DNA of 64,000 bases from NCBI GenBank assembly GCA_964407695.1, contig CAYOWQ010000001.1:124001-188000 (forward strand). The letters run 5' to 3'. Numbering within the stretch: the stretch's first letter is position 1; each line of letters starts with the position of its first letter. A program made the translations under genes and the position numbers. Below the pieces are notes generated by a model. The model was not told the origin of the DNA. It saw only the letters and a list, made by a program, of their open reading frames with translations, and did not search any database. Of the stretch, positions 27,083-35,500 are shown in pieces. This DNA comes from CAYOWQ01 sp964407695 (GTDB lineage Bacteria; Planctomycetota; Phycisphaerae; Phycisphaerales; SM1A02).

Positions 27083-27828
27083 GCGCACTCCTTGAGGAGT
27101 TCGAGGCGGTTGACGAAGAAATACGCCGGGCGAAGCATCAATCGCCGCTGGGCGGTGAGCAGCAGGCTGTCGATCGGGGCGGCATCGGCCTGGCTGCGAG
27201 TGAGCCGGTTCACCGAGCGATGGAACTCGGCAAGGGCGCGAAGCAGCGGCGTGCGCTTCGTCATGCCCAGCCGCAGCACCCGATCGCGCAGCGCCGGCAG
27301 GCAGGCCACCAGCGCGGGGTCGATTCCCGCCTCGGCGAAACGATCAAGCACGACCTGTTGCACCGGCGCTTTTGGCGAGTCGATCCGGCGCATGCCCGCG
27401 CGCTCAAAGACGGGGCACCCGCGACCCATGGCCGCGATGGCTTCAACGACCGGCTGACTGCACGAGTCGATCGCGTGGCGCACGAGCCGCACCGCCAGCC
27501 CGCGCCCGCGATAGGTGGGTTCCACGACGAGGCGCGAGATGGTTCGGACTTCGTCGTTGAGCCGGCGGGCAATTTCGCTGCGCGATTGGCGGCGGTATCG
27601 ATCCGGAATGGCGAGGTGCCGGGCAGCGCATGCCAGCGATGGGCGCGACAGCACGATGACCCCGGCCAGCACCGGCCGCGTGTCGCCGGTGGCACGCTGT
27701 TCATAGGGCGGCTCGGTATCGACGACTCGCCAGGTGCGATCGGTGGTGGCGGGTCGACACTGGTGATAGTGAAACCGAGAGAGCGCGTCGTAATCGCGAA
27801 TCGTGGCGTTTTGCAGGATGAGGGTCAT
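27079..27828 (-). CDS. GNAT-fold protein in the packaging operon
   Basis: A 249-residue protein MTLILQNATIRDYDALSRFH and so on. The EVRTISRLVVEPTYRGRGLA then VRLVRHAIDS block matches the acetyl-CoA-binding motif A (R-x-x-G-x-G/A) of GCN5-related acyltransferases; MGRGCPVFERAGMRR gives the later strand. The substrate is unknown. ATG 27828 overlaps the stop of the ABC gene (ATGA), and its own stop overlaps the terminase start, which marks a tight four-gene unit. The long upstream open frame is a shadow over the ABC gene. Confidence 0.7.
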   Translation of the reverse strand: MTLILQNATIRDYDALSRFHYHQCRPATTDRTWRVVDTEPPYEQRATGDTRPVLAGVIVLSRPSLACAARHLAIPDRYRRQSRSEIARRLNDEVRTISRLVVEPTYRGRGLAVRLVRHAIDSCSQPVVEAIAAMGRGCPVFERAGMRRIDSPKAPVQQVVLDRFAEAGIDPALVACLPALRDRVLRLGMTKRTPLLRALAEFHRSVNRLTRSQADAAPIDSLLLTAQRRLMLRPAYFFVNRLELLKECA

Positions 27829-28532
27829 GCCGCAAGCTCCGGATAGGTGCGGGTGGATTGGCATGCGCCCCATTGCGGCGAGATCACCATTGGCGGGGCA
27901 TGCAGCGTGGCGGCGACGATGCATTCCGGCTCGAGCACATGACCGAGCAGGTCGCCGCAACCGGCGACGATGAGCGTGTGCGGCGTTCGGCGCAGCCATC
28001 GGGCGATGCTTCGACACACCCCGTGGGTGGTGGCGCGATCGAGGCCCGAGGCGAACTCGTCGATGGCGATGATCGCCGGTTGGCGGCAACGATCGGCGCG
28101 CAGCATCAGCCTTGCCAGCTTCAGGCGGAATCGCTGGCCGTCTGACAAGGCGGTGACGGGCATGCCGAGGATGCGGGCCTCGGCGAGGCCGGCGCGGGCC
28201 AGGGAACGAACCACGCGATCAACCGGCTCGCGGAAGAGATCGATCACCGTCGCCCGTGCCGATCGTGGAGCGAGATTCGCCGGCCGAAGCACGCGGATGC
28301 CGCGGTGAACTGCTTGCGATACGGCGGCGCGCAGCAGCGTGCTCTTGCCCGCGCCCGATGGGCCGCAGATCAGAATGATCTCGCCGGCAACGATCGGCAG
28401 CTCGATGGTGAGGGGCTCGCGCTGCCCGCCGAAGGAATCAACATCGAGGCCGAACATGGCCGCCGCGGCCAGCAGGCGCGCGGTCGGCCGGGGTGCGCTC
28501 GTGTTGGAGGGAAGTGAGACGGTGAGATTCAT
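27825..28532 (-). CDS. Stand-alone ABC-type ATPase in the packaging operon
   Basis: A 235-residue nucleotide-binding protein with Walker A CGPSGAGKST, a degenerate ABC signature ALSDGQRFRLKLARLML, Walker B PAIIAIDEFASGLDR and a D-loop region. There are no membrane segments and no permease gene nearby, so it is unlikely to be a transporter. With terminase and a GNAT it more likely serves a DNA- or protein-related role in packaging or sensing. The ATG 28532 has a ggaggtgg ribosome-binding site and overlaps the upstream gene's stop. Confidence 0.72.
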   Translation of the reverse strand: MNLTVSLPSNTSAPRPTARLLAAAAMFGLDVDSFGGQREPLTIELPIVAGEIILICGPSGAGKSTLLRAAVSQAVHRGIRVLRPANLAPRSARATVIDLFREPVDRVVRSLARAGLAEARILGMPVTALSDGQRFRLKLARLMLRADRCRQPAIIAIDEFASGLDRATTHGVCRSIARWLRRTPHTLIVAGCGDLLGHVLEPECIVAATLHAPPMVISPQWGACQSTRTYPELAA

Positions 28533-29056
28533 TGCGCCACCTCCGTTTCGACGCTGATGCGGCCGGAGGGCAGTCGTGTCGTGGTTGCCTTCGGGTGATG
28601 CAGCGACTCGGCCAGGGCCCTGGCGGCTTCGGGCTCGCGCAGGAGCAGGTGTTGCCAGAGGCGAAGAGTGCGCATACGTGTGCGCACCGCGGCGTAGGTG
28701 AGCCCGGTCTCCGCCGCGGCGTCGCCATAAGGTCGCCTTTGCAGAAAAACGATTCGGGCGATGTCGCGGTCCACGGTTGGAAGCCGCGCGAGTCCGGAAA
28801 CGATGGCCTGGAACAATCGCGACTCCACCCACTCAGTCAGCAGGCGGATTCGCCGCGAGACGGAGTTGGGTTGGATACCCAGCCTTTGCGCAATCTGGGG
28901 GTGGGATTCGCACCGCGAGAATCGGGCGACGAGCAAGTCGGCATCGACGGGATCGAGCAGCGTGGCGGCCTGAAGCAGGCAGGCCACCCTGTGCCGGGCG
29001 ATGGCTGCGTTGTGGGATTGATCTGTGGCGGTGATTTTGGCGTGTGTTCTTATCAT
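28529..29056 (-). CDS. Helix-turn-helix protein, first gene of packaging operon
   Basis: A 175-residue protein with two DNA-binding-like segments: HPQIAQRLGIQPNSVSRRIR (near residue 60) and PYGDAAAETGLTYAAVRTRM (near residue 125). Both resemble sigma-70 region 4 or helix-turn-helix units. It could be a phage regulator or a small-terminase-like DNA-recognition protein; the position directly ahead of the terminase operon fits either. ATG 29056 (MIRTHAKIT) is preferred over the longer AT-rich frame upstream, which overlaps the promoter region. Confidence 0.55.
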   Translation of the reverse strand: MIRTHAKITATDQSHNAAIARHRVACLLQAATLLDPVDADLLVARFSRCESHPQIAQRLGIQPNSVSRRIRLLTEWVESRLFQAIVSGLARLPTVDRDIARIVFLQRRPYGDAAAETGLTYAAVRTRMRTLRLWQHLLLREPEAARALAESLHHPKATTTRLPSGRISVETEVAQ

Positions 29057-29066
29057 GGAAGAATTC

Positions 29067-29146
29067 CTGAAAACTGTTTGCACATTCGGAAACTGATGGC
29101 TATCATGTACCTGACAAATGACCGGTGGCAAGAGAAAAGTTTTCAG
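29067..29146. promoter_or_regulatory. Candidate operator region between the packaging operon and the repressor gene
   Basis: The divergent gap is AT-rich against a GC-rich background. It holds ctgaaaact at 29067-29075 and its reverse complement agttttcag at 29138-29146, plus a related ggaaactg near 29088. Repeated dyad words in a repressor/operon divergent promoter are expected of a CI/LexA-type operator. The assignment is inferred from position and symmetry. Confidence 0.45.
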
Positions 29147-29166
29147 AATCAGAAACATTTCATAAA

Positions 29167-30027
29167 ATGTTAGGTAATCGAAAATCATTCGGCTCAGAGA
29201 AGATTGGCCGCGCGGTTCGCGAAGCCCGGCGTGCTGCAGGATTTACGTTGGCCGCCTTGGGTGACCACCTGCAGTGCAGCAAAAGCCACCTTTCGCTGAT
29301 GGAATCTGGTTATCGGGCCATTTCTCCGGAGCTGATGGCCCGGATCGAGCAGGCGCTCGGCATCACCGACGCACGGCTCTCAGCCCTCTTGAGCTGGGAT
29401 AACACTCCGGTCGCGGTGCAGCAGGAGGTGGAATCGCGCATCGCCGCCACGCGGGCGCTGGCCGAACGGCTCCGCCAGGCCGCCGAACGCGGCGAAAGCC
29501 TCGATCAACTCTTCAAGAGCGGCCATCTCGAGGAGTTAGTCCGCCGCGTGGACGTGGAATCCGGCGTCACGCCGGTCGGCCACGTGCTGCAGCGCGTTCC
29601 CATCATCAATCAGGTGGCAGCCGGCTATCCGCGCGAGTTCACCGATTTGGACTATCCCGCGACCGTGGCCGACGATTATCTGTCGTGTCCGGAAATCACC
29701 GATCCCACGGCGTTCGCCGCAAGGGTGGTGGGGGACTCCATGGAGCCGCACTACACCGAGGGCGACATCGTGGTGTTCAGCCCCGAGCAGGCGTTTCCCG
29801 CCGCCGGCTGGGCTGATTGCTTTGTTCGCCTTGAACGCAACAACGAGACGACCTTCAAGCGTGCAATCATGGAAGAGGCGGGCGAAGTGATCCGGCTGCG
29901 ACCGTTGAATCCGCGATATCGAGATCGAGTGGTGCGTCGAGAGGAAGTGACGGGCTTGTGGCCGGCGGTGTATGTGGTGCGGCCGGTGCGCCACGCAGAT
30001 CCCAACGGCGCCTATCTCGCGGGGTGA
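29167..30027 (+). CDS. XRE-type repressor with S24 (LexA/CI-like) autoprotease domain
   Basis: A 286-residue repressor. The N-terminal helix-turn-helix (about residues 10-70) includes REARRAAGFTLAALGDHLQC and KSHLSLMESGYRAISPE. A linker is followed by an S24 peptidase domain with an Ala-Gly cleavage-like site in NQVAAGYPREF, the catalytic Ser in VVGDSMEPHYTEGD and Lys in ETTFKRAIM. Such proteins repress lysogenic or SOS-type operons and self-cleave when RecA is activated. It diverges from the packaging operon, which it probably controls. GTG 29125 is a possible longer start; neither start has a strong ribosome-binding site. Confidence 0.8.
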   Translation: MLGNRKSFGSEKIGRAVREARRAAGFTLAALGDHLQCSKSHLSLMESGYRAISPELMARIEQALGITDARLSALLSWDNTPVAVQQEVESRIAATRALAERLRQAAERGESLDQLFKSGHLEELVRRVDVESGVTPVGHVLQRVPIINQVAAGYPREFTDLDYPATVADDYLSCPEITDPTAFAARVVGDSMEPHYTEGDIVVFSPEQAFPAAGWADCFVRLERNNETTFKRAIMEEAGEVIRLRPLNPRYRDRVVRREEVTGLWPAVYVVRPVRHADPNGAYLAG

Positions 30028-30357
30028 TGGCTGCTTTCAGGCCTGAGATTTCGGACATGGCGGTGTGATGGGTCGAAATCGCCGGTTATCGAACCCGATC
30101 GTCGCGGCTCCGATATGAACCTCATTGCGTCAAGCCGGATGTGAGGAATTTCGGCCGCGAGTTCCCAGACGCATGGTCTGCGGAATCTCTGCGCTCAACG
30201 CGGAATGAACGGGGGTGGTGTCATGTTTTCGCCAATCGACCCAACCGAGATCATCGAGGTCCGAGTTGCCGCAATTTGCCCGTCGCACCGGGATTGTGCG
30301 CGATTGAGGTCGATGAGTGTTGCGGCCGCGAGCAACCCCGCGGCGGAAGGAGTGCCT
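30028..30357. other. Intergenic region before the MshEN protein
   Basis: These 330 bases hold no clear gene. The frame of the next gene is open through part of it from 30205, but that stretch is Arg/Ala-rich and without domain resemblance. I see no hairpin or promoter match worth naming. Confidence 0.45.
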
Positions 30358-30855
30358 GTGAGGCTAGGCGAAGTCTTGATCTCTCAAGGACTGCTGACGG
30401 CGACCCAGGTCATCGAAGTTCTTCGCGAGCAGACCCGCACGGGTCTGCCCTTTGGCGTGCTGTGCGAAGAGATGTTCGACATTGAGCCGGATGTGGTGGA
30501 AGACGCGTGGGTGAAGCAGTACGAGATGATCTCCCGCCCGGTGGACCCGACGCGTGAGATCTATGACGACTCGGTCTCCGATCTGGTGACGCGTCGGCAG
30601 GCGTGGCAGTTCCGGGTGTTGCCGATTCGCTACGACGGCGACGAGTTGCTTGTGGCGACGACGGCGAGCCATCTTCGCCGGGCGCTGCGATTCGCCACGC
30701 GCACGATGGCGGTGCCGGTGTATCTGTTGCTGTCAGCGCCGGGGCCTCTCATGGAAGTCCTGGCGAAGCGCTATCCGATGGCCGGCTTCGGGCCCGACTA
30801 TCACGACGATCACGTGAACGACCTGGTCGGGCGACTGGCGCTTCGCAACGAATAG
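30358..30855 (+). CDS. Stand-alone MshEN (GspE N-terminal) domain protein
   Basis: A 165-residue protein starting (V/M)RLGEVLISQGLLTATQVIE and continuing LREQTRTGLPFGVLCEEM, with a later VLPIRYDGDELLVATT. This is the MshEN/GspE-N domain that sits at the N-terminus of type II secretion and type IV pilus ATPases and in some proteins binds cyclic-di-GMP; no ATPase domain follows. GTG 30358 is chosen because aaggag lies at the right distance and gives the usual domain start; ATG 30205 or 30223 would add about 50 residues of no visible character. The role is unknown, perhaps a c-di-GMP or secretion adaptor. Confidence 0.6.
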   Translation: MRLGEVLISQGLLTATQVIEVLREQTRTGLPFGVLCEEMFDIEPDVVEDAWVKQYEMISRPVDPTREIYDDSVSDLVTRRQAWQFRVLPIRYDGDELLVATTASHLRRALRFATRTMAVPVYLLLSAPGPLMEVLAKRYPMAGFGPDYHDDHVNDLVGRLALRNE

Positions 30856-30965
30856 CGTGACGCACTGAGCGCCCAGCATCGCGCTGAAACGCCGCGCCTA
30901 TACCCGCCTACATCAAAGCGATATCATTCGAGGTTCGTGTCTTCACTCTAACCTCAGGAGAACTC

Positions 30966-31172
30966 ATGCGAAAGCCCGTGGTAGCGCTCTCGGCGTTGGT
31001 GTGCCTGGTCGCCGTGATGTCGGTCGTCGGATGCACCGAATCGTCGCCCAAGCCGTCAGAAACCATGAAGAAAACCGGCGACGCCATGAATGACGCCGCG
31101 AAGGAGACCGGCGAGGCGATGCAGGACGCCGCCGACGCCGCGGCCAAGAAGATGGAAGAGTCCGGTCACTAA
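30966..31172 (+). CDS. Small entericidin-like lipoprotein
   Basis: A 68-residue lipoprotein: MRKPVVALSALVCLVAVMSV then VGC, with Cys23 as the lipidated residue. The mature part is a short Ala/Lys/Glu-rich helix with repeats of the form (K/A)ETGxAMxDAAxxA (KKTGDAMNDAAKETGEAMQD), an amphipathic coil. It has a caggag ribosome-binding site and is followed by a strong intrinsic terminator. It is likely a cell-envelope lipoprotein. Confidence 0.75.
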   Translation: MRKPVVALSALVCLVAVMSVVGCTESSPKPSETMKKTGDAMNDAAKETGEAMQDAADAAAKKMEESGH

Positions 31173-31196
31173 TCCGGACGGATCGAAGATCGAAGA

Positions 31197-31231
31197 AAAA
31201 CGCAGGCCGCTGCAAAAGCGACCTGCGTTTT
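31197..31231. terminator. Bidirectional intrinsic terminator
   Basis: A stem of aaaacgcagg (31197-31206) with cctgcgtttt (31222-31231), extended inward by further pairing, flanked by A and T runs on both sides. It lies between the convergent lipoprotein and OmpH-like genes and can serve both. Confidence 0.85.
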
Positions 31232-31261
31232 CAATTCCGGGGTTGGAGTCGATCGCTCGTG

Positions 31262-31972
31262 TCATTCATCCTTGAGCGCGAGCTCATCGAGCACGTCAGA
31301 GGTGATGTCGAGAGCCGACGGGTACTTCACAACCGATCGCAGCCGGATCTCGTTCATGGCCTGCTCCGGATCGGTGGCTTCAAACGGATCGCCGGTCGCG
31401 ATAAACCGGTAGACGATGTCGATGTTCTTACGCTCCGCCACCACTTCGACGGCTTCAACAAGCTGGCGATAGGCCTGCTCGAGGTGCTGAGCCTGCATCT
31501 TCGCCGATTGCTCTGAAGCGCTCTGCTGCCAGGTCATGTATTCGGTTCGCAACTGTTGCCATTCCTCGCCAAGCGCCTGACCTTCGGGGCTGTCGGGTTT
31601 GATCGACTTGCCTCGCTCGTTGAGTTCCTCAGCGCGCTGATTGAACTTCTCTCCCGCTTCGTCGAGTTCCTTGCGCAGGTTCTCGAACTCTTCCTTGAAC
31701 GCCTCCGATTCGATCAGCTGGCGCAGGGCCTTGCCGATATGAACGAATCCGATGCTGTAGGCCTTGGAGAACTCATTGTCGGCCCAGGCCAGGCGGCTGC
31801 CCTTGTTGAAGAGCACCACATCCTTGCCGTCACCGGTCAGCGTGATCGACTTCTGCCCCGACGAGTCCTGGGCAAAGGCCGGTGCGGCGGTGGAGTTCAG
31901 GAAACCAAACGCGCTGAACCCGAGGGAAACCAGAAGGAGGGTATAGATGACGAGTCGTTCGCGGGATTGCAT
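31262..31972 (-). CDS. OmpH/Skp-like periplasmic chaperone
   Basis: A 236-residue protein with an N-terminal signal or membrane anchor (MQSRERLVIYTLLLVSLGFS onward, ending APAFAQ). An FVHIGKALRQLIESEAFKEE segment follows, then a long coiled coil (about residues 85-180; ENLRKELDEAGEKFNQRAEE, EQSAKMQAQHLEQAYRQLVE). The last segment KNIDIVYRF returns to the beta core. This is the Skp/OmpH layout, a trimeric chaperone for outer-membrane proteins. ATG 31972 is preferred over a longer Arg-rich upstream frame. Confidence 0.75.
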   Translation of the reverse strand: MQSRERLVIYTLLLVSLGFSAFGFLNSTAAPAFAQDSSGQKSITLTGDGKDVVLFNKGSRLAWADNEFSKAYSIGFVHIGKALRQLIESEAFKEEFENLRKELDEAGEKFNQRAEELNERGKSIKPDSPEGQALGEEWQQLRTEYMTWQQSASEQSAKMQAQHLEQAYRQLVEAVEVVAERKNIDIVYRFIATGDPFEATDPEQAMNEIRLRSVVKYPSALDITSDVLDELALKDE

Positions 31973-32051
31973 AGGGGCTCCATGGTGCAAAGACGGTGAT
32001 GGTAGCCGCCGAGCCCCGCACTGCCGAAATCTGGTCAGACAACTCCGGCGA

Positions 32052-32429
32052 TCAACCCGACCATGACGCCAGCAACAGTGCCAGATCATCCTCATCCACG
32101 ACTCCATCGCCCGTGAGGTCAGTCCGGTCGCACGTCGTTCCCCAATTGGTCATCAGGTGGGCCAGGTCGGCAGCATCAACGCACCCATCCCAATTGAGGT
32201 CCCCGGCCGGAATTTCGAATCCCTCTGCGAATACATTGATGATCCGGTCTGCGGGGTTTGTGAAATCGGCGTAGATCTCAAAGACAATGGTGCCGCCGTC
32301 GCCCGCCTTGTCAGGGTATCGATCGGAGACGTTCTCAACCCTGATCCCGACGAACTCCACATGAGTCGACGCGGCGAGCGAGAGGCCACCGGCCATCGGG
32401 GTCAGAAGCAATGCGGCTCTGAGATTCAT
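32052..32429 (-). CDS. Short secreted dockerin protein (minimised member of the FELYA family)
   Basis: A 125-residue protein. The signal peptide MNLRAALLLTPMAGGLSLAA is followed by VEFVGIRVENVSDRY and FEIYADFTNPADRIINVF, matching the N-terminus of the proteins at 40317-41138 and 41166-41912. The long middle of those proteins is missing, and the sequence goes straight to a dockerin pair (AGDLNWDGCVDAADLAHLMT, LTGDGVVDEDDLALLLASW). The ribosome-binding site is ggagg. It is an internally deleted or compact member, possibly still secreted. Confidence 0.7.
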   Translation of the reverse strand: MNLRAALLLTPMAGGLSLAASTHVEFVGIRVENVSDRYPDKAGDGGTIVFEIYADFTNPADRIINVFAEGFEIPAGDLNWDGCVDAADLAHLMTNWGTTCDRTDLTGDGVVDEDDLALLLASWSG

Positions 32430-32588
32430 GAATCCTCCACGGGTTGAAGACTGAACTAGTGTCGCCCGGTTTCCGGGATGAATCAACTGAATTCCTGAAG
32501 GATTGCTGTGCGTTCTGCGAATGCGTCAATGGCCGCGGCGCGCACTGACTGGGTCCACGCCAGGGGGAGGGAATCGGCGGCCGCCTGA

Positions 32589-35500
32589 CTACGGCGTCCA
32601 ACCGGCCAGCAGCAGCCCGAGATCGCTTCCATTGACCGTGCCGTCCTGGTTCAGGTCGGCAAAGAAGGCGGAAGTGCCCCACGCGGCCAGCAACAGCCCC
32701 AGGTCTGCCCCATTGACGATGCCATCCCCATTCTGATCGCCCAGCGGCACTGGCAGGCTGGTGTTGGAAAACACCGAGACCGAACCGGTCGGCCCACCGG
32801 CCACGCCTTCATCCAGCGTGTCGTCATTAACCGTCACAATGTCGTCGGTGCCGTTCTGATCCACATCGCCCGAGAGCACGACGATGGCGTTTCCGGATGG
32901 ATCGAGGTTCTCGACCTCGGTCAGGATCACCTCGTCGCCCCCGGACATTGCGTCATTGCGGAAGATCTCGACCGTGCGATCGTCGTCCGGTCCCGAAACC
33001 AGCGCAATATCGAGATCGTTGTCGCCGTCGAGATTGAAGAGGGTGAGCGAGGTCGGATGATCGCCCGTCGCAAAGAAGATCGGTGGATCGAAGTCGAAAC
33101 CACCGCGGTTGATCAGCACCGACAGTGCGTTGGATCCCGAAGCGGTCACGATGATCTCCGGCAGGCCCAGTCCATCGCCGGGTGTCAGGTCGGTTGCGCG
33201 AACATCCATCGGGCTGTCGCCGCAGGGGAAGAACTCGGGTGCCTTGAAACTGCCGGTCTTGTATTTATAGACACCCACCGTATCCGACCCGTTGTTGCTG
33301 ACGACAAGATCGGTCAATCCGTCGCCATCGACATCGATCGGCTCCACCGAGCAGGGCACTGCGCCGGCAACCAGCGTGTCAATTGTCATTGGATCAAATC
33401 CCGCGGTCGCCAACTGCACCGTGACATTGTTGCTCCCGCTGTTGGCCACGATGACGAACTGATCGGATGATCCGGCCAGCGACGCCGGCGCCGACGTGGC
33501 CTTCACGGCCATCGGTGCCAAACCCACCGCGCTGATGAATGAGGCAGGGAACGCTCCGCCTCCACCGCTGTTGAAGAGATAGGTCACGCTGTTACTGCCG
33601 GTATTGGCTACCACGAGGTCCGTGGTGCCGTCGCCATCGAAGTCGGCCGCGTCGATGGCGCTGGGGACCATCCCGACTGTCTTCTGCACCGCACTGGTGT
33701 AGAGGAGGTCGCCATTGTTGATCTCAAGGTTGAAGAGAACGACGACGCTGCCCTTCTGGGTTGGTGCCGGCGCCGGCACGGTGATGGCGAGGTCAAGCGT
33801 GGGGTCGGAATCAAAGTTGCCCAGGACCGCGCTGGCGGGCAGACCGGATTCAAGCGTCGCCACGGATTCAGGTTCAAAGTTCAGCACTTGAGAGATCGGC
33901 GACAGCGTGAGCACCAGTTGATCCTGTCCTCCGGCGACGGCCGACGGAAGCAGTTGCACGGACGGCACCGTGTTGATGAGACCCGGAAGCTGAATGCCGT
34001 CGAAGGAACCGGAGATGGTCGAGGCCGTGATCAGCGGCAGCATGGTCGTTTTCGACACGGCAAAAGGTTGATTGGTGCGCACCAGCAGTTTTCCGCCCAG
34101 CGTCGCCCCTCCAGAGACATCAAGTGAATCAGCGAGCACCTGCTGCGGTCCGTCCTGGATCGCGATCAGATCAACGACAAATGTGCCCTTGGCCGGCGCT
34201 CCAAGGCTCGACGTTCCCGACATGACGAGCGATGCGTTCACAGTCATGGTGTCGGTGCTACCGACGCCGACGCCCGGCGAGATCACGCCGAGGTTGGAGA
34301 CGGGTGAACCCTGCAGGACGCCGCCGCCGCGCACAACGCCAAGTGGGTTGATAACGATGCTGGCGGCGTTCGCAGTGCTTCCCGGTGCGATGAAGAAGTC
34401 TGCAATGCCGTTGTAGCCGATTCGGATCTGATCATTGATCGCAGTGATCGATCCCCCCTTGATCGAAACACTCACGACGGAGTCCACTGAGAATCCAAAC
34501 GTGGCGGCAACGCCGGTCGTATCAATCAGCAGCGCGCCGGAGTCCTGGATCGTGATGCTGCACGCGCCGGGATCGACCCCGGCCACAAAGACACCCGAGC
34601 AGTCAAGGAGCGAGGAAACGACGTTGTCATTCGCATCGAACCCGTTGCCACTGACCGTCACGCTGCTGCCCGATTGGATGTAGGTGCTCTGCGGTGAGAC
34701 CAGCGTGCTGCCGTCGAGCACGCCCAGAACCGCCGACTTGCCGCCCACCGACAGCCCGGCATCGGCATCCAGCACAACCATCGCGGCCGCGTTGATTTCC
34801 AGGGAGGCCTCCGCGCCGGTTCCGCCGACCTGCAGGTTGCGGCCGACATTCAACTGGGTCATGTTCCCGTTGATGGAAAGGAGGGCGAGCTCACCACTGG
34901 CTACGCCGACTGCCACCGTCTCTGCATCCAGGGTGCCGCCCGGAGAATTGCTGACGATGGCAAGATTTGAGTACTGGTCCTCGGCCCCGCCGGAAATGCC
35001 TCCCGAGATGCGCAACGCGGCATGCCCGCCGGGCGTGGGTTCATGCAGCGTCAGCGTGTTGCCCTGAAGGTCGATCGTGAGGTCCGAGTCGTCGATCACC
35101 AGCCGATTGCAGGCCACGCCTTCTGACAGAAAGAGGGGCGTTGGGCCCTTCGTATAACCCGAGATCCATGCATCGGTCTGTTCGCCCGGCACCTCGCCGC
35201 ATCCCCAGTTGGCGCCCTGGCTGAGTATGGTGCCGGGTCCCTCCCAGTACGAGTCAAGAAACCCGCCCCATCGAGCGATGCGATTCGCCGGAGCACCTCC
35301 CGCGAGCGTAAACGAACCTCCGACATACACGCTCCAGTCAATGTCGGGATTCCAACTGGTCAGCGCCCGGACCGAGCCGCCGCCAACACCAAGGGTGCTG
35401 TTTGTCCACCACCCCAGTTGATTCAGCCGCGCCAGACCCGGAGCTGTCTGGCCATTGACGGTCGTGAAGTCGCCGCCGATGTAGACGCCGGCCGATCGAT

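Noticed and set aside
27825..28532. ABC ATPase as a transporter component
   Set aside because: No permease or substrate-binding gene is near, and it is embedded in an overlapping packaging operon.
25670..30027. A complete inducible prophage
   Set aside because: No integrase, att site, tail, tape measure or endolysin gene was recognised in the window, and structural genes are far away.
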